64,000 bases of DNA from Streptomyces lunaelactis (GCF_003054555.1 NZ_CP026304.1:4836001-4900000); one strand, 5' to 3'. Counted from the first letter of the stretch, positions 51,385 to 60,414 are shown. The notes: generated by a model not told the origin, from the letters alone. Made by a program: numbers and translations.

Positions 51385-52308
51385 GTGAATGCCTCAGCAC
51401 CACAGGATCCGCTCGACCCGCGGAACCGCCCCGCCAGGCTGTCCGTCGGCGTCGTCGGAGCGGGCCGCGTCGGCCCGGCTCTCGCCGCGGCGCTCCAGCT
51501 CGCCGGACACCGCCCGGTGGCCGCCTCCGGAGTCTCCGACGCGTCCGTACGACGGGCTGCCGCACTGCTCCCCGACGTACCGCTGGTGACCCCCGCCGAC
51601 GTCCTCTCCCGCGCCGATCTGGTGCTGCTGACCGTCCCCGACGACGCGCTGCCCGGCCTGGTCGACGGGCTCGTCGAGACGGGCGCCGTACGCCCCGGGC
51701 AGCTGCTCGTGCACACCTCCGGCCGGTACGGCGCGAAGGTCCTCGACCCCGCCATGCGCGCCGGCGCGCTGCCGCTCGCCCTGCACCCCGCGATGACGTT
51801 CACCGGGACCAGCGTCGACGTCCAGCGGCTGGCCGGCTGCTCCTTCGGGGTGACCGCCCCCGAGGAGCTGCGGCTGGCCGCCGAGGCGCTGGTCATCGAG
51901 ATGGGCGGCGAGCCCGAGTGGATCGAGGAGGAGTCCCGCCCGCTCTACCACGCGGCGCTCGCCCTCGGCGCGAACCACCTGGTCACCCTGGTCGCCCAGT
52001 CGATGGAGCTGCTGCGCAAGGCCGGAGTCGGCGCCCCGGACCGGATGCTCGGCCCGCTGCTCGGCGCCGCACTCGACAACGCCCTGCGCTCGGGCGACGC
52101 CGCGCTCACCGGCCCGGTGGCCCGCGGCGATGCCGGCACCGTCGCGGCGCACGTCGCAGAGCTGCGCAAGCACGCGCCGCAGACCGTCGCCGGATACCTC
52201 GCCATGGCCCGTACGACCGCCGACCGGGCACTGGCCCACGGCATGCTGAAGCCGGAGCTGGCGGAGGATCTGCTCGGCGTCCTCGCGGAGAACGGGGACC
52301 CCCGATGA
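51385..52308 (+). CDS. Rossmann-like/DUF2520 protein
   Basis: 307 residues from a GTG at 51385 (GGAAGG upstream). The N-terminus has the dinucleotide-binding [18 protein letters not shown]; the C-terminal DUF2520 domain is helical ([18 protein letters not shown]). It resembles a ketopantoate/imine-reductase-like protein of unknown reaction. Conserved first gene of the panC operon, overlapping panC by 4 bp (ATGA), which points to pantothenate metabolism. Confidence 0.9.
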   Translation: MNASAPQDPLDPRNRPARLSVGVVGAGRVGPALAAALQLAGHRPVAASGVSDASVRRAAALLPDVPLVTPADVLSRADLVLLTVPDDALPGLVDGLVETGAVRPGQLLVHTSGRYGAKVLDPAMRAGALPLALHPAMTFTGTSVDVQRLAGCSFGVTAPEELRLAAEALVIEMGGEPEWIEEESRPLYHAALALGANHLVTLVAQSMELLRKAGVGAPDRMLGPLLGAALDNALRSGDAALTGPVARGDAGTVAAHVAELRKHAPQTVAGYLAMARTTADRALAHGMLKPELAEDLLGVLAENGDPR

Positions 52309-53426
52309 GCCCGACCGGTCCGACCACCCCGACGAGTGCGATGAGCCCGACGAACCCGCAGAGCCCGACGAACCCGCAGAGCCCGACGAACCCGCAAAGC
52401 CCGACCAACCCGCAAAGCCCGGCCGGCCGCGGCTTCGAGCTTGTCCCCACCCGCGAAGCCCTCGAACACGCACTGGCGCGGTCCCACGGCCGCACCGCCG
52501 TCGTCATGACCATGGGCGCCCTCCACGATGGTCACGCCACCCTCGTCCGCACCGCCCGCGAGCACGTCGGCCCCAACGGCTTCGTGACCGTCACGGTCTT
52601 CGTCAACCCCCTCCAGTTCGGCGCCGGCGAGGACCTCGACCGTTACCCCCGTACCCTCGAAGCCGATCTCAAGACGGCCGAACAGGCAGGCGCGGACGTC
52701 GTGTTCGCCCCCTCCGTCGACGAGGTCTACCCGGGCGGCGCACCGCAGGTCAGAATCACCGCGGGCCCCATGGGCGAGCGACTGGAGGGAGCGTCGCGCC
52801 CCGGCCACTTCGACGGCATGCTCACGGTCGTCGCGAAGCTCCTCCACCTCACCCGCCCCGATGTCGCGTTCTTCGGGCAGAAGGACGCGCAGCAGCTCGC
52901 GCTGATCCGCCGCATGGTCCGCGATCTGAACTTCCCGGTCGAGATCGTCGGCGTACCGACCGTCCGCGAGGGCGACGGCCTCGCGCTCTCCAGCCGCAAC
53001 CGATTCCTGTCGGCCGCCGAGCGCCGTACCGCACTGACCCTGTCCCGGTCCCTGTTCGCGGCCCACGACCGTCTCGCCGCCCAACACGCCCTGCACGCAC
53101 GCGCGGAGGCCATCCCCGGCACGCCCGCCCGCGCCGCCGCGCTGTCCGCGATCGGCGAGGCCCGTGCCGCGGCCGACGCGCACGCGGTCGCCAAGGCAGG
53201 GCCTGGCGGCGCCGACGCCGTACGCGCCGCGGCCCGAGCCGTACTGGACGAGGGCGCGCGAGCCCAACCGCCCCTCGTTCTCGACTATCTGGCCCTCGTC
53301 GACCCGGCCACCTTCACCGAGGTCCCCGACGACCACACCGGCGACGCGATCCTCGCCGTCGCCGCGCGCGTCGGCGCGACCCGCCTGATCGACAACCTTC
53401 CCCTGACCTTCGGAGCCCCCCAGTGA
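52305..53426 (+). CDS. panC: Pantothenate synthetase
   Basis: 373 residues, longer than usual because of an extra N-terminal tail and a C-terminal Ala-rich insertion. The core starts with [20 protein letters not shown] (the HxGH adenylation motif), [18 protein letters not shown] and [19 protein letters not shown] (the ATP-binding loop). It condenses pantoate with beta-alanine. The tail encodes four copies of NPQSPT from an 18-bp tandem repeat. Overlaps nadB by 4 bp. Confidence 0.95.
   Translation: MSPTGPTTPTSAMSPTNPQSPTNPQSPTNPQSPTNPQSPAGRGFELVPTREALEHALARSHGRTAVVMTMGALHDGHATLVRTAREHVGPNGFVTVTVFVNPLQFGAGEDLDRYPRTLEADLKTAEQAGADVVFAPSVDEVYPGGAPQVRITAGPMGERLEGASRPGHFDGMLTVVAKLLHLTRPDVAFFGQKDAQQLALIRRMVRDLNFPVEIVGVPTVREGDGLALSSRNRFLSAAERRTALTLSRSLFAAHDRLAAQHALHARAEAIPGTPARAAALSAIGEARAAADAHAVAKAGPGGADAVRAAARAVLDEGARAQPPLVLDYLALVDPATFTEVPDDHTGDAILAVAARVGATRLIDNLPLTFGAPQ
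52353..52424 (+). repeat. Four tandem copies of an 18-bp unit in panC
   Basis: AACCCGCAGAGCCCGACG is repeated four times with a few changes and encodes NPQSPT units in the PanC N-terminal tail. The multiple of three makes copy-number change neutral in frame. Confidence 0.9.
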
Positions 53427-55171
53427 CCGCTGTGTCTTCCCGGGGGGCAACCCCCGGACCCCTGGCAGGCATACAGCTGCACGCCCCCGCTCCCGGCTGG
53501 GCCATCGAGGCCGATGTCGTCGTGGTCGGCTCCGGCGTCGCGGGCCTCACCACCGCGCTGCGCTGCGCCGCCGCCGGGCTGAGCACGGTCGTGGTCACCA
53601 AGGCCCGCCTGGACGACGGCTCCACGCGCTGGGCGCAGGGCGGCATCGCCGCGGCCCTCGGCGACGGCGACACCCCCGAGCAGCATCTGGACGACACCCT
53701 CGTCGCGGGCGCCGGCCTGTGCGACGAGGAGGCGGTACGCACGCTGGTCACCGAAGGCCCCGACGCCGTACGCCGGCTGATCGCCACCGGCGCGCACTTC
53801 GACACCTCCGACGCCGGCGAGATCGAGCTCACCCGCGAGGGCGGCCACCACCGCCGCCGTATCGCGCACGCGGGCGGCGACGCGACGGGCGCCGAGATCT
53901 CCCGCGCGCTGGTCGAGGCCGTGCACGCGAGCAAGCTCCGCACCATCGAGAACGCCCTGGTTCTGGACCTGTTGACGGACGCCGAAGGCCGTACGGCCGG
54001 TATCACCCTCCATGTCATGGGCGAGGGCCAGCACGACGGCGTCGGCGCGGTCCGATGCCCGACCGTCGTCCTGGCCACCGGCGGCATGGGCCAGGTCTTC
54101 TCCGCCACCACCAACCCCGCTGTCTCCACCGGCGACGGTGTCGCGCTCGCTCTGCGCGCCGGAGCCGAGGTCTCCGACCTCGAATTCGTGCAGTTCCACC
54201 CGACGGTGCTCTTCCTGGGTACGGACTCCGAGGGGCAGCAGCCGCTGGTCTCCGAGGCGGTACGGGGAGAGGGCGCCCATCTCGTCGACGCCTCCGGCAT
54301 CCGCTTCATGGTCGGACAGCACGAGCTGGCCGAGCTCGCCCCCCGCGACATCGTCGCCAAGGGCATCATGCGCCGCATGCAGGAACAGGGCGCCGCGCAC
54401 ATGTACCTCGACGCCCGCCACTTCGGCGCCGAGATGTGGGAGCAGCGCTTCCCCACGATCCTGGCGGCCTGCCGTGCTCACGGCATAGACCCGGTCACCG
54501 AGCCGATCCCGGTCGCCCCGGCCGCCCACTACGCCTCCGGCGGTGTACGCACGGACCTGCACGGCCGCACGACGGTCCCGGGCCTGTACGCGTGCGGTGA
54601 GGTGGCCTGCACGGGCGTCCACGGCGCGAACCGCCTCGCCTCCAACTCCCTCCTCGAGGGCCTGGTCTTCGCCGAGCGCATCGCTGCCGACATTGCCTCC
54701 CGGGCCCCGCGCGAGGCCGGGCGGCCGGTCGTGCCCGCGACCCCCTCCGTACTGCCGCTCATCGCCCCCGAGGCCCGCGCGGAGATCCAGCGGATCATGT
54801 CCGAGGGCGCGGGCGTGCTCCGCTCGGCCGAGAGTCTGACGGTCGCCGCCGAGGCGCTCGCGGCCGTACACCGGAACGCGGTCAACGACGCCGCGCCCGA
54901 TGGCCGAGGCGCCGCCAAGACCGCCGAGCCCGGCGTCGAGTCCTGGGAGACGTCCAACCTCCTCTGCGTCGCCCGCGTCCTGACCGCCGCCGCGCTGGAG
55001 CGCGAGGAGACCCGCGGCTGCCACTGGCGCGAGGACCGCCCCGACCGCGACGACGCCGAGTGGCGCCGCCATCTCGTCGTACGCCTCGCGCCGGACCGCA
55101 GCCTTCTCGTCCGCCGCACCGAGAACACCGCATTCGCCCCTACCGTCCCCGACGCCCCCAGGGAGCCGTAA
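53423..55171 (+). CDS. nadB: L-aspartate oxidase
   Basis: 582 residues from a GTG at 53423. FAD-binding [18 protein letters not shown], the active-site loop [19 protein letters not shown] and the substrate-binding region [15 protein letters not shown] mark the fumarate reductase/aspartate oxidase family. It oxidises aspartate to iminoaspartate in NAD synthesis. The first 15 codons come from a 38-bp dispersed repeat shared with the hpt leader, so the start region is probably recently acquired. NadA is not encoded in the window. Confidence 0.94.
   Translation: MTAVSSRGATPGPLAGIQLHAPAPGWAIEADVVVVGSGVAGLTTALRCAAAGLSTVVVTKARLDDGSTRWAQGGIAAALGDGDTPEQHLDDTLVAGAGLCDEEAVRTLVTEGPDAVRRLIATGAHFDTSDAGEIELTREGGHHRRRIAHAGGDATGAEISRALVEAVHASKLRTIENALVLDLLTDAEGRTAGITLHVMGEGQHDGVGAVRCPTVVLATGGMGQVFSATTNPAVSTGDGVALALRAGAEVSDLEFVQFHPTVLFLGTDSEGQQPLVSEAVRGEGAHLVDASGIRFMVGQHELAELAPRDIVAKGIMRRMQEQGAAHMYLDARHFGAEMWEQRFPTILAACRAHGIDPVTEPIPVAPAAHYASGGVRTDLHGRTTVPGLYACGEVACTGVHGANRLASNSLLEGLVFAERIAADIASRAPREAGRPVVPATPSVLPLIAPEARAEIQRIMSEGAGVLRSAESLTVAAEALAAVHRNAVNDAAPDGRGAAKTAEPGVESWETSNLLCVARVLTAAALEREETRGCHWREDRPDRDDAEWRRHLVVRLAPDRSLLVRRTENTAFAPTVPDAPREP
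53429..53466. repeat. 38-bp dispersed repeat, copy 2, inside the nadB start
   Basis: GCTGTGTCTTCCCGGGGGGC followed by AACCCCCGGACCCCTGGC matches 33 of 38 bases of 29524-29561. Here it is translated as residues 3-15 of NadB. Confidence 0.7.
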
Positions 55172-55173
55172 CC

Positions 55174-56202
55174 GTGAGCACGCCCGAAGAACGTCCGCGT
55201 CCCGTGGACGTACCGCTGATCCAGATCGGCGCACCCGCTCCGGCCGCCGCGGGTGGCTGTGGGGACGCCTGTGGCTGCTCCGGCGGCGACGAGGGGTACG
55301 ACGAGCTGGAGTGCGGGCTCGACCCCGGCCTCGCCCGGCTGCTGATCGACGCGGGCCTCGACCCCGTGCAGGTCGAGGACATCGCCCATCTCGCCATCGG
55401 CGAGGACCTCGACGGCGGTGCGGATGTGACGACCGTGGCGACCGTCCCCCAGGACGCCGTCGCCACGGGCGACTTCACCGCCCGCGAGGCCGGTACGGTC
55501 GCGGGCCTGCAGGTCGCCGAGGCCATCCTGTCCATCGTCTGCACGGACGAGTTCGAGGTGGAGCGGCACGTCCAGGACGGCGACCGCGTCAAGGCCGGCC
55601 AGAAGCTGCTGTCCGTCACCACCAACACCCGTGACCTGCTCACCGGCGAGCGCAGCGCGCTCAATCTGCTGTGCCGCCTCTCGGGCATCGCGACCGCCAC
55701 GCGCGCGTGGGCGGACCTCCTCGAAGGCACCAGGGCGAGGGTCCGCGACACCCGCAAGACCACGCCGGGCCTGCGCGCCCTGGAGAAGTACGCGGTGCGC
55801 TGCGGCGGCGGCGTCAACCACCGCATGTCGCTGTCCGACGCAGCGCTGGTCAAGGACAACCACGTGGTGGCGGCGGGCGGTGTCGCACAGGCCTTCAAGG
55901 CCGTACGGGAGCGGTTCCCCCAACTCGCGATCGAGGTCGAGGTGGACACCATGGACCAGGTCCGCGAGGTCCTCGACGCGGGCGCCGACCTGATCCTGCT
56001 GGACAACTTCACCCCCGCCGAGACCAAGGAGGCCGTCGCCCTCGTCGCGAACCGCGCCGCCCTGGAGTCCTCGGGCCGCCTCACCCTCGAGACCGCTCGT
56101 GCGTACGCCGAGACGGGCGTCGACTACCTCGCGGTGGGCGCGCTCACGCACTCCTCCCCGATCCTCGACATCGGCCTCGACCTGCGCGAGGCAGGCGTCT
56201 GA
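55174..56202 (+). CDS. nadC: Nicotinate-nucleotide pyrophosphorylase with Cys-rich N-terminus
   Basis: 342 residues from a GTG at 55174 (AGGGAG upstream), about 60 longer than the E. coli enzyme. The core is standard: RDTRKTTPGLRALEKYAV, GGGVNHRMSLSDAALVKDNH and LLDNFTPAE. It turns quinolinate and PRPP into NaMN. The extra N-terminus contains CGDACGCSGGDEG plus a later Cys, a C-x3-C-x-C pattern that could bind a metal or an iron-sulfur cluster. Between nadB and coaX, TGATG overlap at its end. Confidence 0.93.
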   Translation: MSTPEERPRPVDVPLIQIGAPAPAAAGGCGDACGCSGGDEGYDELECGLDPGLARLLIDAGLDPVQVEDIAHLAIGEDLDGGADVTTVATVPQDAVATGDFTAREAGTVAGLQVAEAILSIVCTDEFEVERHVQDGDRVKAGQKLLSVTTNTRDLLTGERSALNLLCRLSGIATATRAWADLLEGTRARVRDTRKTTPGLRALEKYAVRCGGGVNHRMSLSDAALVKDNHVVAAGGVAQAFKAVRERFPQLAIEVEVDTMDQVREVLDAGADLILLDNFTPAETKEAVALVANRAALESSGRLTLETARAYAETGVDYLAVGALTHSSPILDIGLDLREAGV

Positions 56203-56999
56203 TGCTGCTCACGATCGACGTCGGCAACACCCATACCGTCCTTGGCCTGTTCGACGGTGAGGAGATCGTCGAGCACTGGCGGATCTCCACCGACGCCCGC
56301 CGCACGGCCGACGAACTCGCCGTCCTGCTCCAGGGCCTGATGGGCATGCACCCGCTGCTCGGCGACGAGCTGGGCGACGGCATCGAGGGCATCGCGATCT
56401 GCTCCACCGTCCCCTCCGTGCTGCACGAACTGCGCGAGGTGACCCGCCGCTACTACGGCGACGTCCCGGCGGTCCTGGTCGAGCCCGGCATCAAGACCGG
56501 TGTCCCGATCCTGATGGACAACCCCAAGGAGGTCGGCGCGGACCGCATCATCAACGCGGTCGCCGCTGTCGATCTCTACGGCGGCCCGGCGATCGTCGTC
56601 GACTTCGGTACGGCGACGACGTTCGACGCGGTCAGCGCGCGCGGTGAGTACGCGGGCGGTGTGATCGCCCCCGGCATCGAGATCTCCGTCGAGGCACTCG
56701 GCGTCAAGGGCGCGCAACTCCGCAAGATCGAACTGGCCCGCCCGCGCAGCGTGATCGGCAAGAACACCGTCGAGGCCATGCAGTCGGGCATCGTGTACGG
56801 CTTCGCGGGCCAGGTCGACGGCGTCGTGGCACGGATGAAGGTCGAGCTGGCCGACGACCCCGACGAGGTCACCGTGATCGCGACGGGCGGCCTGGCCCCG
56901 ATGGTGCTCGGCGAATCCTCGGCGATCGACGAGCACGAGCCCTGGCTGACGCTGATCGGCCTGCGCCTGGTCTACGAGCGGAACGTCTCCCGGATGTAA
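56202..56999 (+). CDS. coaX: Type III pantothenate kinase
   Basis: 265 residues. DVGNTHTVLGLFDG (phosphate loop), GADRIINAVAAVDLYGG and VVDFGTATTFDAV are diagnostic of CoaX. It phosphorylates pantothenate, so panC and coaX together feed CoA. The ATG overlaps the nadC stop (TGATG). Type III kinases use monovalent cations and are insensitive to CoA feedback. Confidence 0.95.
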   Translation: MLLTIDVGNTHTVLGLFDGEEIVEHWRISTDARRTADELAVLLQGLMGMHPLLGDELGDGIEGIAICSTVPSVLHELREVTRRYYGDVPAVLVEPGIKTGVPILMDNPKEVGADRIINAVAAVDLYGGPAIVVDFGTATTFDAVSARGEYAGGVIAPGIEISVEALGVKGAQLRKIELARPRSVIGKNTVEAMQSGIVYGFAGQVDGVVARMKVELADDPDEVTVIATGGLAPMVLGESSAIDEHEPWLTLIGLRLVYERNVSRM

Positions 57000-57052
57000 C
57001 TGGGGGCTTCGCCCTCAGACCCTTCAGTCCTCAGACCCCCAGTCCTCAACCG

Positions 57053-57113
57053 CCCCAGTCCTCAATCGCCGGACGGGCTCAGAATGAGCCCCTCCGACGA
57101 TCGAGGACTGGGG
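57053..57113. repeat. Long hairpin, common streptomycete CCTC(A/G)ATCGCCGGA repeat
   Basis: CCCCAGTCCTCAATCG and CGGGCTC pair with GAGCCC and GATCGAGGACTGGGG around AGAAT, with a few internal mismatches. It lies 54 bp after coaX and 64 bp before the next gene. The same motif is, from memory, repeated widely in Streptomyces chromosomes as terminator-like elements. Two shorter AGTCCTCA copies stand just before it. Confidence 0.65.
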
Positions 57114-57176
57114 TCCGCCGCGCCCGGGGTTGGTCGATTAACCCGATTTTGTCCAAGTCGCACGTATCGTCGGCCC

Positions 57177-57782
57177 ATGCCCACGCCTTACGGATCCCGC
57201 GGCGGAATGGCCTTCAGCGCAGACGAGCTGCGTGTGCTCCGACGCGCCCTCGCCATCGCCCTCCATCCTGTCCCTCTCGCCGACGAGGACATCCAGGACT
57301 GCCTGCGTCTGGCCGATTCCGTGGACGAGACGGTCCGCGAGGCCGGTCGGCTGCGTTCGTTCCTCCACGCCGACCTCGCCCGCTACCGCGACGCGCTCCC
57401 CGGCACCGCCACCGGCTATCTGGAGCTCCTCCAGGACGCCCTGGCCGCCGGCTACGACCCCCGCCCCGCGGATCTGGCCGCGCTGCGCACCCTGCGCGGC
57501 ACACCGGTCGGCGCCGCCGTGCTGCGCCGCTGCCAGGCGCTCGCGGAGCAGTCCCTGCGAGCCCTGCTGGCGGGCCGTACCCCCAAGGCCGCGGCATCCC
57601 CCACCGCGCCCGCCCCCCGCACCCGGCTCCACGCGCTCCCCGGCGGCCGCGCCGCCGACGAGCCGAAGAAGCCGCAGCCCAAGCCGCCCGAGCCCATCGA
57701 GCGCCCGGTGCCGAAGCCCTCCGAGGTCTTCCCGCCCCGCCGCCGGCCCGTGCCCCCACCGGAACAGCTGGCCGCCGGATAG
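57177..57782 (+). CDS. Hypothetical protein, conserved in streptomycetes
   Basis: 201 residues from the ATG at 57177. The N-terminal 120 residues are helical (FSADELRVLRRALAIAL, then GYLELLQDALAAGYDPRPADLAALRTLR); the rest is a Pro/Ala/Lys linker ending in an RPVPPPEQL tail. No signal peptide, no known domain. It lies between coaX and a small membrane protein and is 14 bp upstream of the latter, so the two may be cotranscribed. Confidence 0.75.
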   Translation: MPTPYGSRGGMAFSADELRVLRRALAIALHPVPLADEDIQDCLRLADSVDETVREAGRLRSFLHADLARYRDALPGTATGYLELLQDALAAGYDPRPADLAALRTLRGTPVGAAVLRRCQALAEQSLRALLAGRTPKAAASPTAPAPRTRLHALPGGRAADEPKKPQPKPPEPIERPVPKPSEVFPPRRRPVPPPEQLAAG

Positions 57783-57796
57783 CTACTCTGGGAGCC

Positions 57797-57970
57797 ATGG
57801 ACTACGTATCCGCGCTCCTGCCCCCCGTGGTGATGGCCGCCTTCTTCACCGCCCTGGTCGTGACGATCGTCAAGAGTCAGGGTGGCCCGAACAAGGCCAA
57901 GGAGGACGCGATCGTGGACGCCGCGCTCGCCCGCGCGGAGGCCACCCGGCAGGCCGACCGCCGCGACTGA
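57797..57970 (+). CDS. Small single-pass membrane protein
   Basis: 57 residues from the ATG at 57797 with GGGAG 3 bp upstream. One membrane helix (VSALLPPVVMAAFFTALVVTIV) is followed by a charged helix KEDAIVDAALARAEATRQADRRD that should lie in the cytoplasm. No known family. Possibly a small regulator or subunit of a complex. Confidence 0.75.
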   Translation: MDYVSALLPPVVMAAFFTALVVTIVKSQGGPNKAKEDAIVDAALARAEATRQADRRD

Positions 57971-58021
57971 CGCCGCCCGAAGGCAGCAGGCGCACGGAGG
58001 CGGGCGCACCCCTCCGCATCG

Positions 58022-58060
58022 AGGACGTACGGCAGATTTCCAGCTGTACGTCCTTTTTGT
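58022..58060 (+). terminator. Rho-independent terminator with T tract
   Basis: AGGACGTAC (58022-58030) pairs exactly with GTACGTCCT (58046-58054) around a 15-nt loop and is followed by TTTTGTT. It ends the small-membrane-protein transcript. Confidence 0.75.
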
Positions 58061-58107
58061 TACGCCAATAGCCAGTCATTCCGACATCTCGCACTATGGT
58101 GGCTGCT

Positions 58108-58503
58108 GTGCCCCGCCAATTGGGAGAGCTGGAAGACGCCGTCATGACTCGCGTCTGGCAATGGAACCGGCCTGTCACGGTCCGGGAAGTCCTTGAAGAC
58201 CTTCAGCAGGAACGGTCCATCGCCTACACCACCGTCATGACGGTAATGGACAATCTCCATCAGAAGGGCTGGGTACGGAGGGAAGTCGACGGCCGCGCCT
58301 ATCGATATACGGCGGTCTCCACCCGCGCCGCCTACTCCGCCGCACTCATGAACGAAGCCTGGTCCAAGAGCGACAACCCCGCGGCCGCGCTTGTCGCCTT
58401 CTTCGGCATGATGTCGCCCGAGCAGCGCGAAGCTCTCCTTGCCGCCGTCCGCATCGTTCAGGGCGACGAGGCCGCCGATGGCGGGGCCGCACCGGGGCGA
58501 TAG
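58108..58503 (+). CDS. BlaI/MecI-type transcriptional repressor
   Basis: 131 residues from a GTG at 58108; an ATG at 58096 is in frame. The winged helix is ELEDAVMTRVWQWNRPVTVREVLEDL, then YTTVMTVMDNLHQKGWV and REVDGRAYRY. TATGGT 7 bp before the GTG and no ribosome binding site suggest a leaderless transcript. No BlaR1-type sensor-protease gene is near, so the signal that relieves repression is unknown. Confidence 0.88.
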   Translation: MPRQLGELEDAVMTRVWQWNRPVTVREVLEDLQQERSIAYTTVMTVMDNLHQKGWVRREVDGRAYRYTAVSTRAAYSAALMNEAWSKSDNPAAALVAFFGMMSPEQREALLAAVRIVQGDEAADGGAAPGR

Positions 58504-58512
58504 CGTCGCCCC

Positions 58513-59034
58513 ATGCCTTATGCCGCAGCAAATGCCATCACCGTCCGGCGTGCCAGGACCAGCGATGTGCCCTCGGTCCGCCGACTCGTGGACCCGTACG
58601 TGAGGGAAGGCATCCTGCTCGACAAAGCGACCGTCACGCTTTACGAAGCCATCCAGGAGTTCTGGGTCGCGGAACGCGACGACGACGCCACGGTGGTCGG
58701 CTGCGGTGCACTCCACGTCATGTGGGAAGACCTCGCCGAAGTACGTACTCTCGCGGTCGATCCCGCGTGCAAGGGCACCGGCGTGGGGCATCAGGTGCTG
58801 GACACACTGCTGCGGACGGCCCGATGGCTCGGTGTACGCCGGGTTTTCTGCCTCACCTTCGAACGCGACTTCTTCGGGAAGCACGGCTTCGTGGAGATCG
58901 GTGAGACACCGGTCGACGGAGATGTCTACAGCGAGCTGCTGCGTTCCTATGACGAGGGCGTCGCCGAGTTCCTCGGCCTCGAACGAGTGAAGCCGAACAC
59001 CTTGGGCAACAGCCGGATGCTTCTGCACCTGTGA
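58513..59034 (+). CDS. N-acetylglutamate synthase-like acetyltransferase (short ArgA)
   Basis: 173 residues. A GNAT fold with ITVRRARTSDVPSVRRLVDP, the acetyl-CoA loop ACKGTGVGHQVLDTLLR and CLTFERDFFGKHGFVEIGET. It is the short actinobacterial ArgA without an amino-acid-kinase domain (like Rv2747), expected to acetylate glutamate in arginine synthesis. It starts 9 bp after blaI-like stop, so cotranscription is possible. Confidence 0.88.
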   Translation: MPYAAANAITVRRARTSDVPSVRRLVDPYVREGILLDKATVTLYEAIQEFWVAERDDDATVVGCGALHVMWEDLAEVRTLAVDPACKGTGVGHQVLDTLLRTARWLGVRRVFCLTFERDFFGKHGFVEIGETPVDGDVYSELLRSYDEGVAEFLGLERVKPNTLGNSRMLLHL

Positions 59035-59124
59035 TCACCGCAAGAAGCGGAACCCTTTGTCCGAATCGCGCATGTTTCCCGCGTTCTTGAGGTTCTGAAC
59101 CTCTGCCAAGGGTTTGTGTTTTCC

Positions 59125-59143
59125 AAGGAAAAGCGGTTTCCTT
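59125..59143. promoter_or_regulatory. AAGGAAA/TTTCCTT dyad in the lsr2 leader
   Basis: AAGGAAA-AGCGG-TTTCCTT is a perfect 7-bp dyad 35 bp before the lsr2 start, in an unusually AT-rich 140-bp leader. Lsr2 binds AT-rich DNA and represses its own gene, so this is a probable autoregulatory site. Confidence 0.45.
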
Positions 59144-59177
59144 TCCGCGTACTGCATTTTCGATGAAAGGAAATCCG

Positions 59178-59513
59178 GTGGCACAGAAGGTTCAGGTCCT
59201 TCTTGTCGATGACCTCGACGGCGTTGAGGCGGACGAGACCGTGACGTTCGCTCTGGACGGCAAGACCTACGAGATCGACCTCACCACCGCCAATGCGGAC
59301 AAGCTCCGTGGCCTGCTGGAGGCGTACGTCAAGAGCGGCCGACGCACCGGTGGCCGCGCTGCGGTCGGCCGTGGCAAGGGTCGCGCCGCCGCGGGTGGCA
59401 ACAAGGACACCGCCGCAATCCGCGCATGGGCCAAGTCGAACGGCTACGAGGTCAACGACCGCGGCCGCGTCCCGGCCACGGTTCGCGACGCTTACGAGAA
59501 GGCCAACGGCTGA
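59178..59513 (+). CDS. lsr2: Nucleoid-associated protein Lsr2
   Basis: 111 residues from a GTG at 59178 with AAAGGAA upstream. The dimerisation domain (KVQVLLVDDLDGVEADETVTFALDG) is followed by a Gly/Arg linker and the DNA-binding helix pair with the AT-hook-like RGR in NDRGRVPATVRDAYEKANG. Lsr2 silences AT-rich foreign DNA. Its 3' end overlaps the next gene on the other strand by 22 bp. Confidence 0.96.
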   Translation: MAQKVQVLLVDDLDGVEADETVTFALDGKTYEIDLTTANADKLRGLLEAYVKSGRRTGGRAAVGRGKGRAAAGGNKDTAAIRAWAKSNGYEVNDRGRVPATVRDAYEKANG

Positions 59514-60070
59514 GTATTCGCATGCGGCGTATTCGTACGCAGCAAACGGGCCCGGTGGCACTCGGTCGCCGCCGCGTCCACGAGCCGTACGAGATCGGGG
59601 CTGTTTCCCCCACCGGAACCGGCGCTGTGCCCGAACGGGGCAAGGGCCGGCAACGTCGGCTCCACCTCGCGCCCCGGCACGGGGGGTCGCAGCCATGCGG
59701 CGGCCCCCCGCGAGCCAGGCCATCCGGGTGGCGGCGGGGCGGTCATGCGTCCGCCCGCGCCGATGGCGGTCAGATCGAGCGCGATCCCGCCCCACTCGAG
59801 CCAGTCGAGCAGCCCCGGCAGCTCGTCGGCGCTCCCCGCGGCCACCAGTAGCCGCATACGCAGCCCCATGAGGGCGACCGGACTGTCCAGGTCCATCCGG
59901 CTCAGTACGGCCGCCCCGGCGTCGACAGGCAGCTCCAGGACGTCGAAGCGCAGCCCGGTGAGCAGCTGGACCGGGACGCTGTCCGCCGCGGCCCAGCCGA
60001 GCTCGTTCTCGTACCACTGCAGGGTGCCGCCGTCGAAGGGCGCGCGGGGGAGCGGGACGGTGAAGGCCAT
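59492..60070 (-). CDS. Prim-pol-like hypothetical protein
   Basis: 192 residues. GLRFDVLELPVDAGAAVL, then GLRMRLLVAAGSADELPGLLDWLEWG resemble the N-terminal domain of streptomycete proteins annotated as bifunctional DNA primase/polymerase, but the catalytic aspartates are not clear. It is convergent with lsr2 and overlaps it by 22 bp, so the two transcripts are antisense at their ends. Conserved next to lsr2 and clpC in streptomycetes. Confidence 0.72.
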   Translation of the reverse strand: MAFTVPLPRAPFDGGTLQWYENELGWAAADSVPVQLLTGLRFDVLELPVDAGAAVLSRMDLDSPVALMGLRMRLLVAAGSADELPGLLDWLEWGGIALDLTAIGAGGRMTAPPPPGWPGSRGAAAWLRPPVPGREVEPTLPALAPFGHSAGSGGGNSPDLVRLVDAAATECHRARLLRTNTPHANTQPLAFS

Positions 60071-60264
60071 ACTCCGGGAACTCCCGATGAGCCCCGGGAG
60101 TTACGCAGAGTCGAGGGGTGATTGCTCGGGGTGCCCGGGTTGGGGGCGTACGAGCGCATTCGAGAGCGCAATGTTGTTCGCCCGTAGCTGAGGGAACCGG
60201 TGCGCGCCGCATGGACTGTCAGTGCTTACGGGTAAGACATTCCTAGTGGGAAGGGGCGACACGC

Positions 60265-60414
60265 GTGCTCGGCCGTCTCACGTTCGCCATCGGCGTAGCG
60301 ATGACGGGGGTGACTGCCTGGCCTGCGGGAACATCGTCTTCCACCATCGAGTTGGAGCAGTTGTCGGCGTTTTGCGGTCAGGAGGCCACAGACGGGTGTC
60401 GGCAGTTGGAATGA
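60265..60414 (+). CDS. Possible small protein upstream of clpC
   Basis: 49 residues from a GTG at 60265 with GGGAAGGGG at a good distance. The N-terminus (LGRLTFAIGVAMTGVTAWPA) resembles a signal or membrane segment and there are two cysteines in the C-terminal half. It lies in the 431-bp gap before clpC. Third-position GC falls toward the end, so it may be a weak or decaying gene. Confidence 0.4.
   Translation: MLGRLTFAIGVAMTGVTAWPAGTSSSTIELEQLSAFCGQEATDGCRQLE
60281..60298. promoter_or_regulatory. ClgR-box-like sequence upstream of clpC
   Basis: CGTTCGCCATCGGCGTAG fits the actinobacterial ClgR consensus (a CGC-N5-GCG dyad) with two mismatches, 204 bp before clpC. ClgR activates clp genes in Streptomyces and mycobacteria. 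It overlaps the possible small gene at 60265. The match is from memory of the consensus. Confidence 0.45.

Noticed and set aside
53285..55234. A 649-codon minus-strand frame antisense to nadB
   Set aside because: nadB has full FAD and substrate motifs; the antisense frame has repetitive Gly/Arg composition.
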